From the NCBI GenBank assembly GCA_948146395.1, contig OX411544.1, positions 35,422,457 through 35,486,456 of the forward strand: 64,000 nt of DNA, in the 5' to 3' direction. Position 1 is the first letter of the stretch. Each line of letters starts with the position of its first letter. The notes beneath the pieces were generated by a model, which did no database searches, was not told where the DNA came from, and saw only the letters and a list, made by a program, of their open reading frames with translations. A program made the position numbers and the translations under genes. Positions 20,173-31,267 of this stretch are shown one piece after another. This DNA is from Fragum whitleyi (lineage: Eukaryota > Mollusca > Bivalvia > Cardiida > Cardiidae).

Positions 20173-21180
20173 CTTAACCCAGGAAATGTATGTCTGTTCA
20201 TCTGTCTGTGAAAACTTAACTTTCAAAAACTTGACTTGCGAACTGAACATTTTTCCATAACTTTAACACTATTCAAGTTGCAATGCTTTTATTTGGCATA
20301 AAGGTTCTTATCATCAATCCTCATCTTTGAAATTCAAGGTCAACTGACAAGGTCAAGGTTACTTATCGAGGTCAAACTCAAAAAGAAATGTCTATTGGGG
20401 GCAAAAGTGTTTTTACAAACACATCTTGTCCCAAAATATTTTCTCAAAATATATGTATCTCAGGAACATGAAATTCAGGAACTGTAGAGGAATAAGTCAA
20501 ATCCAGCAAAAGTTAAAGGGAACACTTCGAAGAAATCGCTGAAAAAATAACGGCTTATCCTTCTCATGCTATTCATGTCATATTCCTACATTAAACAAAC
20601 CTTTGGCAGACTGTATAGACTCAGATCAGCCGGCACACATGTGCAGTCTGAACTTAGCCTACACGTCCTGCTATGTACTAAATTGTTTTTGAAAAACATT
20701 AGCCACAGTGGTTTAGTTGTATTGAAAAAAACATGCAATTTGTTTGAAATAAAAAATTAAATTCAGCAGGAAAAAAGTTTTAACACAAACTGGCTTGAGC
20801 TTGAGAAAATAACATACAGTGCTATTCTCAATGATTTTTTAAGTGCTATTGTTTTAAAAACATTGTAACTACATCTTCATTCAAGCTGAGTAACAAGGTT
20901 TTATGATAAACAGTGATTATTTTCATGCTTTGCACTTGTTGGTTGGTAAGTCAGTTCGTAGACCATTTTTTCGTCAAAAAGTATGCACGCTAGAATCATG
21001 GAAATTCACAGGTGGATAGATCTCATTGAGGAGAACGTGCATTACACAAGAACCATAACTCTACTCATGATATTTTAGCCCTTTGTCGATTGTCAAAGAA
21101 AAGGCCATTGACCTGCTCTTATGGAGGGCAAAAATATTTTACAAACATCTCTTGGGTGTTTTTTTTTTTTTTTTTTTTTT
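20173..21180 (+). other. Decayed Helentron-type fragments
   Basis: From about 20195 (tctgttcatctgtctgtg) to about 20428 (a gtgtttttacaaacac hairpin then atcttgtc), and from about 20925 to 21156 (aaatattttacaaacatctc then ttggg). They resemble the fragment at 3524-3791. The intervening sequence is unassigned. Confidence 0.5.
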
Positions 21181-21193
21181 GGGGGGGGGGGGG
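21159..21193 (+). repeat. Homopolymer junction T(22)G(13)
   Basis: An uninterrupted T run (21159-21180) is followed directly by G (21181-21193). A similar junction occurs at 51627-51668. Exact lengths could be assembly-sensitive. Confidence 0.8.
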
Positions 21194-22065
21194 AGACTTG
21201 ATTCTTGCCCAGTTCACTCTCTTCAGACACTTATTTGGCAAAGCAAGCTAGACAGCTCTCCCAGAGCATGGCAGAAAAATCATTTGTGAAGGAAACTGAT
21301 CAACAATCAAGTGCCACTAGACATGTCAAGTTAACTTTTTTCTTTTATTTGACTATTAAAATTGTCTGAATTTGTAATTCTTGCTTCCTTTAAATCATGT
21401 ATTCAATCTTGGAATTATTTATTGAGTCTATACATATTCTTTTTACTCAGATTTTGGTTAAAATACAACATAAAAATAATATGAAATAAAATGTTATTGG
21501 TATTCTTATTTTATTGTGTCGGTTAAAGTAAATTAATCTCTGTACTAGTTGTTTTATTGTTTTGCTCTGAATTTAGCTATGTATATTGGAACGGTAAAAC
21601 TGCATCAGGGGTGTGGAAAAATAGATTTTCTCCACTTGTCCTTGGGCAAGTAAAGTGTGATTTCCTACTTGTCTTGGATTAAATGAACTTGCCCGTAAAA
21701 AGTAGAATAGATTGATTTTGAGAAAACATTGTTTTTAAAGAAGAAAATGCTGAAATTCGGCATTTTCTTCATTAAAAACAGTGTTTTCTACTTTTTCATT
21801 CAAATTTTCAATTTTTCGTTTCCAGACTATAACTCGGGAAGCTAGTGACCTAGAATCATGAAACTTCATGCAAATGCTGCTAATGACCCAAGCAAGTGCC
21901 CTATTGTTTTGGGGTCACATAGGTCAAAGGTCAAGGTCAGATTCAATATTTATTCCTGTAGACCTTTTCATACAAACACTGAGCTTATAAATCTCTTATC
22001 TGCTATTTCAAGATTTCCCCTGGTATTTACTTATACATGGACCCACTAAGTGTTCTTGTTCGCAG
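21194..22065 (+). other. Intergenic, one stray 145 bp monomer
   Basis: About 21800-21965 is a single copy of the 18966-19560 monomer (gtgacctagaatcatgaaac, ggggtcacataggtcaaagg). The rest is AT-rich and unassigned, with an inverted pair around 21728-21790 (ttgagaaaacattgttttta / taaaaacagtgttttcta). Confidence 0.55.
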
Positions 22066-22131
22066 GTAGGAAGGCTGTGTCAGACAAGTTTAGTAAGGGA
22101 ATTCCACAACCCTGAGTATGATGACTATTAG
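22066..22131 (+). CDS. Weak candidate terminal exon (22 codons)
   Basis: Following cttgttcgcag, the phase-0 frame reads VGRLCQTSLVREFHNPEYDD, then Tyr and TAG; an AATAAA follows near 22214. The PSME4 exon ending at 16985 is also phase 0, so an alternative last exon is formally possible, but it would discard the conserved PA200 tail. No homology is recognised; it may be chance. Confidence 0.22.
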   Translation, partial: VGRLCQTSLVREFHNPEYDDY

Positions 22132-22217
22132 ATGATTGGAAAAAGAAGTTGCGAAAAGAAAATATTTTAAGCAGTTAAGATTTATTGATTTGTGATGAGA
22201 ACTATGTTGAAATAAAT

Positions 22218-22346
22218 GTGAGCCAATACTAGATTTATTGCTTGCTAGCTGACCATGTGATAGTCAAATTAAGTCTTAACTATGAAAGTGAGTGAAGAAA
22301 TTCATATTGGGAATTGGCATAACAATAACCTAGTATTGGCTCACTA
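22218..22346. repeat. Inverted repeat, GTGAGCCAATACTAG arms
   Basis: gtgagccaatactag near 22219 and ctagtattggctcac near 22331 are exact complements about 95 bp apart. Possibly a small MITE. Confidence 0.6.
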
Positions 22347-22518
22347 TGTACACAAGATGATCTTGTTTTTGATGCAAATTCCATGCTTATACACATGCAT
22401 GCAGAGAAATAAATTATAAAGAGATGAATAAGACTAAATAGGGAGTAATTATTTGAAATAATTAATCTGATTCTGCTAGATATTCCATGTTGTCTGCCAA
22501 ATGTTTGATATGAAACAC

Positions 22519-22716
22519 TACCACACTTGTCTCTCACCAATGGGTTGATAACCGTAGATCTATGTGAGATAGTAGCTGGAGGCTAGGAAAGGATGTTATA
22601 GTTGTACTTGTGAGAGAAATTCCAGGAATCCATTCTTAGGTGCTCCAGCCACCACAATATAACTGAAAAAATGTTGAAAGCGGCATTGAACTCCATTCAA
22701 TTGATCAACTACCACA
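22519..22716 (+). mobile_element. tRNA-derived SINE, headless copy e
   Basis: The body begins at tctctcaccaatgggttgat and runs through gctggaggctaggaaaggat to aactccattcaattgatcaa. The tRNA-like head is absent. Confidence 0.8.
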
Positions 22717-22882
22717 CTTGTTATTTGCTGCATGGGTTAAACAAAGTTTGATTTTATCTGCAGAGATTTCTTTTACAGTTTTAGAGTTTAATGATGCTTA
22801 TATGAAGCTTCAATAAACTTTAAAACTATTGAGATCAAGCAATCCATATGCTCACCTACTGCACTGGTTTGCTTCATTCATA

Positions 22883-23045
22883 AAAGCACTGTGCTTAGAA
22901 ATTCAGTCAGTAAAGCACTGTGCTCTGAAATTCAGTCAGTAAAGCACTGTGCTGTGAAACTCAGGCGGTAGGGCACTGTGCTATGAAATTCAGTCAGAAA
23001 AGCACTGTTCTCAGAGATTCACTCAGTAAAGCACTTTACTCTGAT
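22883..23045 (+). repeat. 29-30 bp minisatellite, about 5 copies
   Basis: Units contain aaagcactgtgct and gaaattcagtcagt (starts near 22883, 22912, 22941, 22970, 22999), with moderate divergence. Confidence 0.8.
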
Positions 23046-23507
23046 AAATGATAATTGCTTTTTGGTTCATGTAGCTTAAACAGGGTTTGACACTGACTTA
23101 TCCTTGCCATAGGCCTGCGGGACCAGTTGATATAATTTTTTTCTGGCCCTTCCCCATTATCAATGTTTTTCAGATATTTTTATTTTTTCATAAATGAGAA
23201 GTTGAAACTCTTTTTCTTTAAGAATATGCATAAGGTTACATATATTTCAATATATGAGGACTACATTGTTGGAAAAGAAGAATTTGCTTGCCACATAGTA
23301 GTCTTCTTTTCTATCATTTTACACCTGTAAACGTATCTTTTAACGATTTTTTGAGACATGGTAATATACTTATTACATGGAAAAGGTGATTTCAATGGTT
23401 TGGGCCTAAGTCACTGAATTAGAAAAAATACAGGCCTGAAGGACATAAAACGCGAAGTTAATATTAATAGCAGACTGGAAAATTTTTTGATATAGATCAC
23501 TTGTGTT
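23046..23507. other. No recognised element
   Basis: AT-rich intergenic sequence. Confidence 0.4.
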
Positions 23508-23632
23508 GTGGATGTGATGGTAGTACTGGTGAGAGAAATGCCAGGAATCCATTGGTAGATGATCCAGCCGCCACAATATTACTGAAAAATTGTTCAAAGT
23601 GGCGTAAAACCCATTCAAACAAACAAACAAAT
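23508..23632 (+). mobile_element. tRNA-derived SINE, 3' fragment f
   Basis: It has gtgatggtagtactggtgag, aatgccaggaatccattggt, then ggcgtaaaacccattcaaac and an (aaac)n tail. Confidence 0.78.
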
Positions 23633-23867
23633 TACTTGTGTCGCTCTCTGTAAAGGTTCCAACATTTCCAGGGGCCATCATTGTAAAGATACTTATTACC
23701 CTAAGAGTCTCTTTCAACTTTTCCAATGATAAGTGCACCTATAAGGAATCAGCAATAAGGGGACGTATGTTTTAATGTAACCCACTTCTTATCCAGAAAA
23801 AAGTTGAGAGAAATCTAATTTCCAAAATCTAAAATACAGCCTAGTTGATGACAATTATGAGGTTCTT

Positions 23868-23946
23868 TCGATGGCTCAGTGCGAAGCAGTTGTAACTGCC
23901 TATATATTTATAGGCAGTTACAACTGTTTCAAACGGAGTCATCGAT
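23868..23946. mobile_element. Palindromic MITE, GCAGTTGTAACTGCC family, intact copy
   Basis: The outer arms tcgatggctcagtgcgaa and gagtcatcga flank the inner perfect arms gcagttgtaactgcctata / tataggcagttacaactg. Confidence 0.82.
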
Positions 23947-24588
23947 TCGTAAATGCGTGTATCTTTGATCAGGGTGTCAACGAAAGTAAGCCTCGGGGTA
24001 AAATTCTCGTGGTTCTAATGGCACATGTGCCGTGGGCATGTCCTTTCACAAGCCATTTCAGAGTATCGGCTTCAGCTCTGGTGATAAAATTTAATGTTTC
24101 CGTGTTCTATTTCGTCACTACCTGACAAGTGTGGTACCCTTCGACAATCATTGTGATTATCAAACAATTTTTCTAGTGCTGGAGACCTTGTCATTCTGTT
24201 TAAGAAAGATGTGTGCATTTTTTAGACAGAAACCAATTTCAGAAAAATACAAAATTAAAATACAGATTACAATTTGTTACCTTCTCCGTAACAGATGAAA
24301 AATTGACCTTATGATAAATGGGTGATATGCACAGGGGCGTTGTGTATCGTTAAGAATAGTCTACCGAGAGATCTGCTAACGTAACTTGGAGATTTTGTCA
24401 ATTCATAATAGTAGCCTGATCACAATGAACGACTTGCATGGACCTCATGCTACATATAAATATCAAGGGAATTACTAGAACATTACCTTCAAGTATGGAG
24501 ATAATTTGTGTAACAAAGACTATTATCCTGGTATGTCAGCTTACGTAACTCCTTTGGGATTTTGTCTAGGATTTTTAGAAACCAGGAA

Positions 24589-24832
24589 CCCGTTTCACTA
24601 AACATCTTACGATCATTTTTTGCGTAAGTAAAAAATTAAAGTTGCTTCTACAGTGGTATAGTACTAATCAAGGAATTCTACCATTTATTATCTCATTTGA
24701 ATCGTCTTCTAAAGACGATTCCAATGAGTTAATACAAGACCGAATCTAACTACAAATGAAAACACCAGGTACGATCAGTGATTTTGACTTACGATCATTT
24801 TTTTCGTAAGATGTTTAGTAAAACGGACCCCA
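24589..24832. mobile_element. MITE with TACTAAACATCTTACGA termini, copy 1
   Basis: The left end cccgtttcactaaacatctt and right end aagatgtttagtaaaacgga are inverted. The centre is a hairpin, aatcgtcttctaaagacgatt. About 245 bp; inserted in the satellite. Confidence 0.85.
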
Positions 24833-25059
24833 GACCGCGAAACTCGGCCATCACGAACCTCTTGTAATATGATAAAGATTAATGGAATCATTAGAACGTT
24901 ATCTCCAAGTACAGAGTTGTTTTGTGTCAAGGCTAGTCTCACGGTTGTTCTGACAAAAGTAACTGTTGAAGGATTTGTGCAAAGATTCCTAGTAGCCAGA
25001 CCGCGATGCTGGGCCAACGTGGACCTCTTGTTACTTGTTTGGATTAATGGAATCACCAG

Positions 25060-25294
25060 GCGCCTGATTTACTAAACATCTTAGGATCAATTTTAGCGTA
25101 AGTCAAAAATTAAAGTTGCTTTTACAGCAGCAACTAAATATAGAATCTGCTATGCATCATCTCCTTGGAATCGTCTTCTGAAGACGATTCCAATGAGATA
25201 TTGCAAGGCAGAATCTATGAATGAAAACACCAATTACGATTTTTGATTTTGACTAATGATTTTTTTTCGTAAGAAGTTTAGTAAAACGGGCCCC
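25060..25294. mobile_element. MITE with TACTAAACATCTTACGA termini, copy 2
   Basis: It has gcctgatttactaaacatct, the central ggaatcgtcttctgaagacg hairpin and the end gaagtttagtaaaacgggcc. A second insertion in the same satellite. Confidence 0.85.
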
Positions 25295-26708
25295 AGAACA
25301 TTAACTCTTAAACAGCTAGATGTTCGTTTTCACGAAGGCTAGTCGCATGGAAAATCTGCTTACGTAGTCGTAGGATTTGTGTCCGGATTTATAGTAGCCA
25401 GACCGCGTAGCTCGCTCACCTCATGTAGCATGTTAAAAGATTGATGTAATCATTTAAACAATACCTCCAAATAAAGAGGTGATCTGTTTCACAAAGACTA
25501 CCCTCTTAGTAGATCAACTAACGTAACTCTATTAGGCTTTGTGCATGTGTTTATTGTGTCCAGACCGCGATAATCGGCCATAATGGACCTCTTGTTCCAT
25601 GTTAACATCAAGAGAATGGAATCATTAGAATATTACCTCCAAGTACAGAGGTGTACTGTTTCACGAAGACTAGTCTCCAAGCGTGCTTGTGTGTACATGT
25701 ATTGTGTACAGACCGCGATAATCGGCCATCATGGACCTCTTGTTCCATGTTAACATCAAGACAATGGAATCATTAGAATATTACCCACAAATAAAGAGGT
25801 GTTCAGTTTCACGAAGACTAGTCTCCAAGTGTACTTGTGTTCACATGTATTGTACATGTATTGTGTCCAGACCGCGATAATAGGCCATCGTGGACCTCTT
25901 GTTCCATGTAAACATCAAGAGAATGGAATCATTAGAACATTACCTCAAAGTACAGAGGTGTTCTGTGTCATGAAGACTAGTCTCCAAGCGTGCACGTGTT
26001 TATTGTGTCCAGACCGCGATATTCGGCCATCGTGAACCTCTTGTTCCATGTAAACATCAAGAGAATGATATCATTAGAACATTACCTCAAAGTACAGAGG
26101 TGTTCTGTTACACAAAGACTAGTTTCTAAGCGTGCATGTGTTTATTGTGTCCAGACTGCGATAATAGGCCAACATGGACCTCTTGTTCCATGGTAACATC
26201 AAGAGAATGGAATCATTAGAATATTACCTCCAAGTACAGAGGTGTTCAGTTTCACGAAGACTAGTCTCCAAGCGTGCACGTGTTTATCGTGTCCAGACTG
26301 CGATTATCGGCCATCTTGGACCTCTTGTTCCATGGTAACATCAAGAGAATGGAATCATTAGAATATTACCTCCAAGTACAGAGGTGTTCAGTTTCACGAA
26401 GACTAGTCTCCAAGCGTGCACGTGTTTATCGTGTCCAGACTGCGATTATCGGCCATCATGGACCTCTTGTTCCATGGTAACATCAAGAGAATGGAATCAT
26501 TAGAATATTGCCTCTAAGTACAGAGGTGTTCTATGTCACAAAGAAGTCTCTCGGGAGCTCTGCTAACGTAACTGTTGTTTGACAATAATGTATTATATCC
26601 TGTGAACTAGTACATAAAAAGACATTCTCCATCCTTTAAAGAGGATGCGATAATTGTTAATCTATTACTGAGTACGAAAGTTACGGTTTAGACCTATTAC
26701 TTCATATT

Positions 26709-26814
26709 TATGCCCCCCAATTTCGCAGAAGCGGAGCATTTGGTCGCCGACTTGTGCGCGCGTCCGCCCGTCCGATGTCAGAGACAGACATACCTTCAAT
26801 TTGGAAGAAACATG
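26709..26814 (+). mobile_element. Helentron-type left-end fragment
   Basis: tgccccccaatttcgcagaa is followed by a gcgtccgcccgtccg run, as at the 5' ends of the other elements. It is cut off by the MITE at 26815. Confidence 0.5.
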
Positions 26815-27110
26815 GTACAAATATAATACGTGATTAGTGTTTTGTATGAAAAAAAAAGATCTAACGATGTTGGCAGAATTGAGAGCCTCGACAATTATCA
26901 ATTCTCACAACAGAGTTAGATATTTTTTTCATACAATACACTAAGTACGTATTATATTTATCTTATAACCTCTATTTGTCTTATTTTGTCGATGTTTCTA
27001 AATGCAAGTTTCTAAAAATAACCGCCTTATATCATTGTTCTAAAAATAACTGATAATATAGATAAATACCATAGGGGATATTATCACACGGATATTTGTA
27101 TAGTTCTAAA
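26815..27110 (-). mobile_element. ~320 bp MITE (AACATCCCGTATG family), copy 2
   Basis: Inverted copy of 9365-9690: a tttgtatgaaaaaaaaagatct end, the hairpin cctcgacaattatcaattct, then ttttgtcgatgtttctaaat and tattatcacacggatatttg. Confidence 0.8.
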
Positions 27111-28229
27111 ATAAATAAACTTCCTACAAAATTTCATAGACAAAATGGGACTCAATGTATAAAAAAATGATTTTCTCTAATTTTTCCTTGTCGAATGGTC
27201 TGAATTAAATGAAATTTCATACATGAGAAGCAAATCAGATGCCCTGAACCTCACACTATCTGGGCCCGAGGTTATGAAACTTTTTGCGTGCTCGACTAAC
27301 ATTTTTTTCTCAAACTTAGAATTTGTTTCCCAATCGATGTAAAATAAATAGGTTTAAACCAAACTTAGAATTTGAATAAATGAATGAACATGAAAGGTAA
27401 TATCAATTAAAACTTATTTATATTATCTTTTATGTTCATACATTTATATTAGTATTACAACGGAATGCTGTAATATCACATTGAAAATCGAAAAATTTCT
27501 CTGTTGAGAATGACAAAAGTTTCATAGTAGTTTTTAAAGTCCGGTGTTCTTTTTGACATGACAAATTTTAACCGTTGATGATACATTCGTTATAACTAAA
27601 GATGTTAACCTAAAACTTGGAAATTGTGTTCTCTACCACAAGAGTAAGCTAATTAATACCACCGAGGGGGAGGGGGTCATTCTTTAAGGATTTCTGAAGG
27701 ACCAATTTCCTTTCAATTGGGAACCCTCGGCGATTCAGCGGAGTGCACTACTTTCAAGTTTACAGAAAAAATCTGATAGATGTTCGGAACAAAAAAGTCG
27801 GAGCGATGTTTCGAATGACACCCTTCTTACATTGAACTTTTCTCCACTATCAGCTGCCCATTACCTGCAGACGGGCGTATGTATATACGGTCAGTCACAC
27901 GCGTTTGTCAAAATACATAATAATGATAATAATAAAATCTTTATTTAAAGAAGGTAGCTCATTAAGCTATCACCATGCAAACGTGCAATGTAAACCTATG
28001 TTTTACTTTGTTTCAAAGTAATTTCAATCAACTACAATGGGCGACACAAAATTGCAATACTAGCGTCATTGTTAATCATAGGTACGCTTTAATCATGATG
28101 TAAAAAGTCCCTATGGTAAATAGCGTCGCTGGTTAGCTTATTGCGTGACTATGTAATGACTGTTTTCACGTGCAATTACTAATGAACTTGAAACAGATAC
28201 ACTTTGTGGATTATCTGGCATCTATCATT
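27111..28229. other. Dispersed AT-rich repeat and unassigned sequence
   Basis: About 27258-27560 (cccgaggttatgaaactttt, ttatgttcatacatttatat) is a diverged relative of the block at 49100-49330. The remainder (27600-28229) is unassigned and contains a short aataatgataataataaaat run at 27915. Confidence 0.5.
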
Positions 28230-28304
28230 TCGACGGATCAGCACTTAACAGTTGTAACTGCCTATAAACATAAAGGCAGTTACAGCTGTTTCGCACTGAA
28301 ACAC
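28230..28304. mobile_element. Palindromic MITE, GCAGTTGTAACTGCC family
   Basis: The arms acagttgtaactgcctataa and aaaggcagttacagctgttt lie inside a weaker outer arm (cgacggatcagcact / gcactgaaacaccgat). Confidence 0.78.
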
Positions 28305-28564
28305 CGATTTCCAAATAAGACTGATCTAGACTTGTCTTAATCTAACTTTAGTTCAATCGACAATAATCTAATTTTAGTTGTGTTCACTAAGCTTTTTGCA
28401 TTTTGATTTGCTGAAAAATTGGGACTTTTTTACTCAATGAAAACAGTTTTGATTACGCAGCTTTTTTGTAAGCTTCCGCGAAAAGTAGTCCAATAACAAC
28501 CCGTGTATTGTAAATCTTAACATTTTGTCTTAAGAAATTAACTAATAAGATATGAAGAGTAATT

Positions 28565-28688
28565 TGTTGATTTCCTGGAGGTATGAAACTAAAAAAACAT
28601 ATCACACTCATGTATGAATTCGCTTCGCGTATTCATACAGAGTGATTAGGTTTTTAGTGTCACACCTCCGTGAAATCAACAAATATTC
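28565..28688. mobile_element. Short MITE with GGAGGTATGAAAC terminus
   Basis: The left end tgttgatttcctggaggtat and right end cacctccgtgaaatcaacaa are inverted; the centre is a tgaattcgcttcgcgtattca hairpin. Confidence 0.7.
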
Positions 28689-28928
28689 TCTTCATCTCTT
28701 AATTGGCGGCCAAAAAAAACTGCAACTACAGTTTGAAGTAAGTTGTAGTTGTGATATTTTGGTCGCCATACAACAATATATAGAACTGGTTTACCTCGTA
28801 TGTACCAAGATTCTACTTACTGATTCACCGAAAACCAAAAGTGTTGGTCCAGAGAATATAATGTGTTATTGAAACGCTTTCTATTCCAACGTCCCTTTCA
28901 AATTTATCTCTTGATTGAAATTACCGGT

Positions 28929-29188
28929 CGCCGTCATAGTGCAGTGGTAGGCGTCGGACTATCATTCAAAAGTTCCCGGGTTCGATTCCCGACGGCGGCA
29001 CTAATGGGTTCAGATAATTGTAGACTAATATGGGGCAGCAGCTGATACCTAGGAAAGGATGCAATCGGGTAGTAGACTACTGGTGTTAGAAATACCAGGA
29101 ATCCATTGTTAGGTGCTTCAGTCGCGGTATAAGTGAAAGATTGTTGAAAGCGGCGTGAAACCCAAATTCAAACAGACAAACAAATTGA
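28929..29188 (+). mobile_element. tRNA-derived SINE, copy g
   Basis: The head ccgtcatagtgcagtggtag ends with a near-ideal B box (gggttcgattccc). The body has acctaggaaaggatgcaatc and the tail ggcgtgaaacccaaattcaa. Confidence 0.86.
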
Positions 29189-29869
29189 ATGAAAACTTGA
29201 GGAGAATATTTGTTTTAAATGTGTCGCAAGACTAATTTTTAAAATTGTCTGACTCCCTGTTCCGAGAACGCAATCTGACGATCAAATCGGTGAGTGGTAA
29301 ACCTGATAAAAGGAAACAAAATGGGTTGAATCGAAAAAATGAAACATCGACCAATTGCCACTGGTTCGAGAACAATCATTACAAATGACATAAGAAACAT
29401 TGTACTAAGAATCGTTCACTCCATATTCGTTTGGTCCAAAAGCGGAAAATACGTCAGAGCTGCAGACGACATGTTATTTCATTATTGTTAACAAAAGAGG
29501 AAACATGTACTATCAGGAATAGCAAGCGATCAACTGCTTTTTTTCTGGGAGTGTAGCAACATGTATATCGAAATGACGTCAAATGTCAGCCCGATAAGCT
29601 CACCGGACTTAAAAACCATTGAAGTTCGATCGGCTTGCCAACAAGCTAATTGTCTTTCCGATGAGGCGTTAAACCGAGGTCCCGTGAGACGGTGCTTCAC
29701 ACCGCCGGAGCACCTTAAAGAACCACGGTGGATCTCAGCAGTAGTTTCGTCATGTATCCTTGCACTATCCTCCGTAACAACTAACCGTCTTCTGGGGGCG
29801 TCGCCCATATAGCAATGTACTAAAATACACACACATGAAGTCAAATTAACGGTCGGTTTTGAAATGGTC
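29189..29869. other. Unassigned, with a possible second SINE-type domain
   Basis: 29656-29745 contains gatgaggcgttaaaccgagg, then tcccgtgagac and cttaaagaaccacgg, which resembles a conserved block seen in metazoan SINEs. Overlapping frames on both strands (29530-29844) are GC-richer than their surroundings but unrecognised. Confidence 0.4.
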
Positions 29870-30110
29870 AGGGGCCCGTTTTACTAGACATCTTACGATT
29901 ACAATTTGCGTAAGTGAAACATTAAAGTTGCTCTTACAGTAGTAAACTAATATGGAATTCTTCCAGGCATTATCCCATTGGAATCGTCTCCTGAAGACGA
30001 TTCCAATGAGATTTGCAAGACAGAATATAACAACGGATTAAAACACCAGGTACGATTTGTGATTTTGACCTACGATAAACTTTTCGTAAGAACTCTTACC
30101 CCTGACCCCC
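29870..30110. mobile_element. MITE with TACTAAACATCTTACGA termini, copy 3
   Basis: It has gggcccgttttactagacat, the hairpin attggaatcgtctcctgaag/acgattccaatgag, then ttttgacctacgataaac. The right terminus is decayed. Confidence 0.78.
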
Positions 30111-31267
30111 TGGTCGTCAGAAAGACAGGTTGTCAGATTAATATTCCGAATTGTGCTGACATTTACTCAGCGGATAGCCGATCTTGCCCCTTAGCTTCCG
30201 TTACGGCACACCGCAAGTTTACAAAACGCGGTTTATGTCTAAAAAATAATTTGTAACGGTCATGAAAAGAAGAAAAAGATCGAAGAAGAGCGACGTGAAC
30301 AGCGTAACTACGAATGCAAGTGGATATGCGATAGTCCTTGATCACTGTTTGTCTCATTCAGAATTTATATTCTCTTCTTGAAAATGTTCTTGCAACTATT
30401 TTGTGATTTTTTTTCTTTTTGGAAGGTTGGTACTGAAACTGTGCTTGGAATCAATCAATCGAAGTCGATAAATACCCCCCTGACATGGATCGTTGCGAAT
30501 TCTAATCAAACCGCAATGGACAGTATTTGTACGTGTTGACCCGAACTTGTACGCGATGACTGCCATTTTTAAACCTTAGTTTAACATCTTGCACAAGTAG
30601 CACAATCGTCATTAATTGCATTTCTTCTTTTAAACACTGATATATGTTTTAATTTACGCTATAATGTAGTGAACCCGTAGTAGTTCGGCACTTTTCAGAA
30701 CTCATGATTTTTCATTATGTTGACAGAGAATTCCTTATGAAATCATTAGGAACCTGAGTTAACACTGTTCATTTGTTAAAGTATTACTTCTGAAACGTTG
30801 CTGAACTATTACGGGTCTACTACCTCAAAACCGTTACAAGGCTTTAAAACGCACAGGTTCAAGTTTTTTCTACATTCCCGTAGCAATTAGTGAACGATAA
30901 GGCCATATCTCTCCAAAACTTTCATCCGCGAAAGTGTGGCCTAGATATTAAGTCTTTCAAACATCTAAACTTATATGGCAAGCGTTAATGAACAAAATCC
31001 AATCAGTTTAATGGTGGAGAACGCAAGCCAGATGCCTGACTTTTACGAGAAACAATTCTCCGAGGGGCGAATAAAACCGAAGATAGATATCGTCTTGCGT
31101 TTCCTTGTCTTTTATACGGATTTTATCTCGATAACGACGGTATTTTCACTTAACGTCTTTCCGGTTGTCGTAAATTAGGATCCTTTCGAGTTTTCGTTAC
31201 GAAAGAAATGTCCAGGCTAGGCTTAAAAGAAATGCCCAAGTATATCCATTTGTCTGCCTGTCCGTTC
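30111..31267. other. Unassigned sequence with one MITE
   Basis: No convincing coding region. It contains the stem-loop MITE at 30665-30830. Confidence 0.4.
30665..30830. mobile_element. Stem-loop MITE, GTAGTGGACCCG family, copy 2
   Basis: The arms gtagtgaacccgtagtagtt and gctgaactattacgggtcta, then ctacctc, flank ttccttatgaaatcattagg. Confidence 0.78.

Larger units (their letters stand above)
24340..26580 (+). repeat. ~142 bp satellite array, with MITE insertions
   Basis: Monomers are marked by gacctcttgttccatg at about 25588, 25736, 25895, 26037, 26179, 26321 and 26463 (142 bp for the last five, 148-159 bp earlier), with diverged units back to about 24340. Each unit has aagtacagaggtgttc and gtgtccagaccgcgata. 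The later units are the most alike. Repeated short frames (MHVFIVSR...) are a by-product. Confidence 0.88.

Noticed and set aside
25799..26480. Repeated 68-78 codon frames (MHVFIVSRPRYSAI type)
   Set aside because: They recur with the 142 bp satellite period and have no independent coding support.
28929..29000. Possible functional tRNA gene (good A and B boxes)
   Set aside because: The same head occurs at the start of about eight SINE copies with the same body; the acceptor and anticodon stems do not pair well.
29530..29844. Overlapping 83 and 104 codon frames on opposite strands in a GC-richer patch
   Set aside because: A conserved SINE-like block (gatgaggcgttaaaccgagg) explains the composition better than a gene; no splice or domain evidence.
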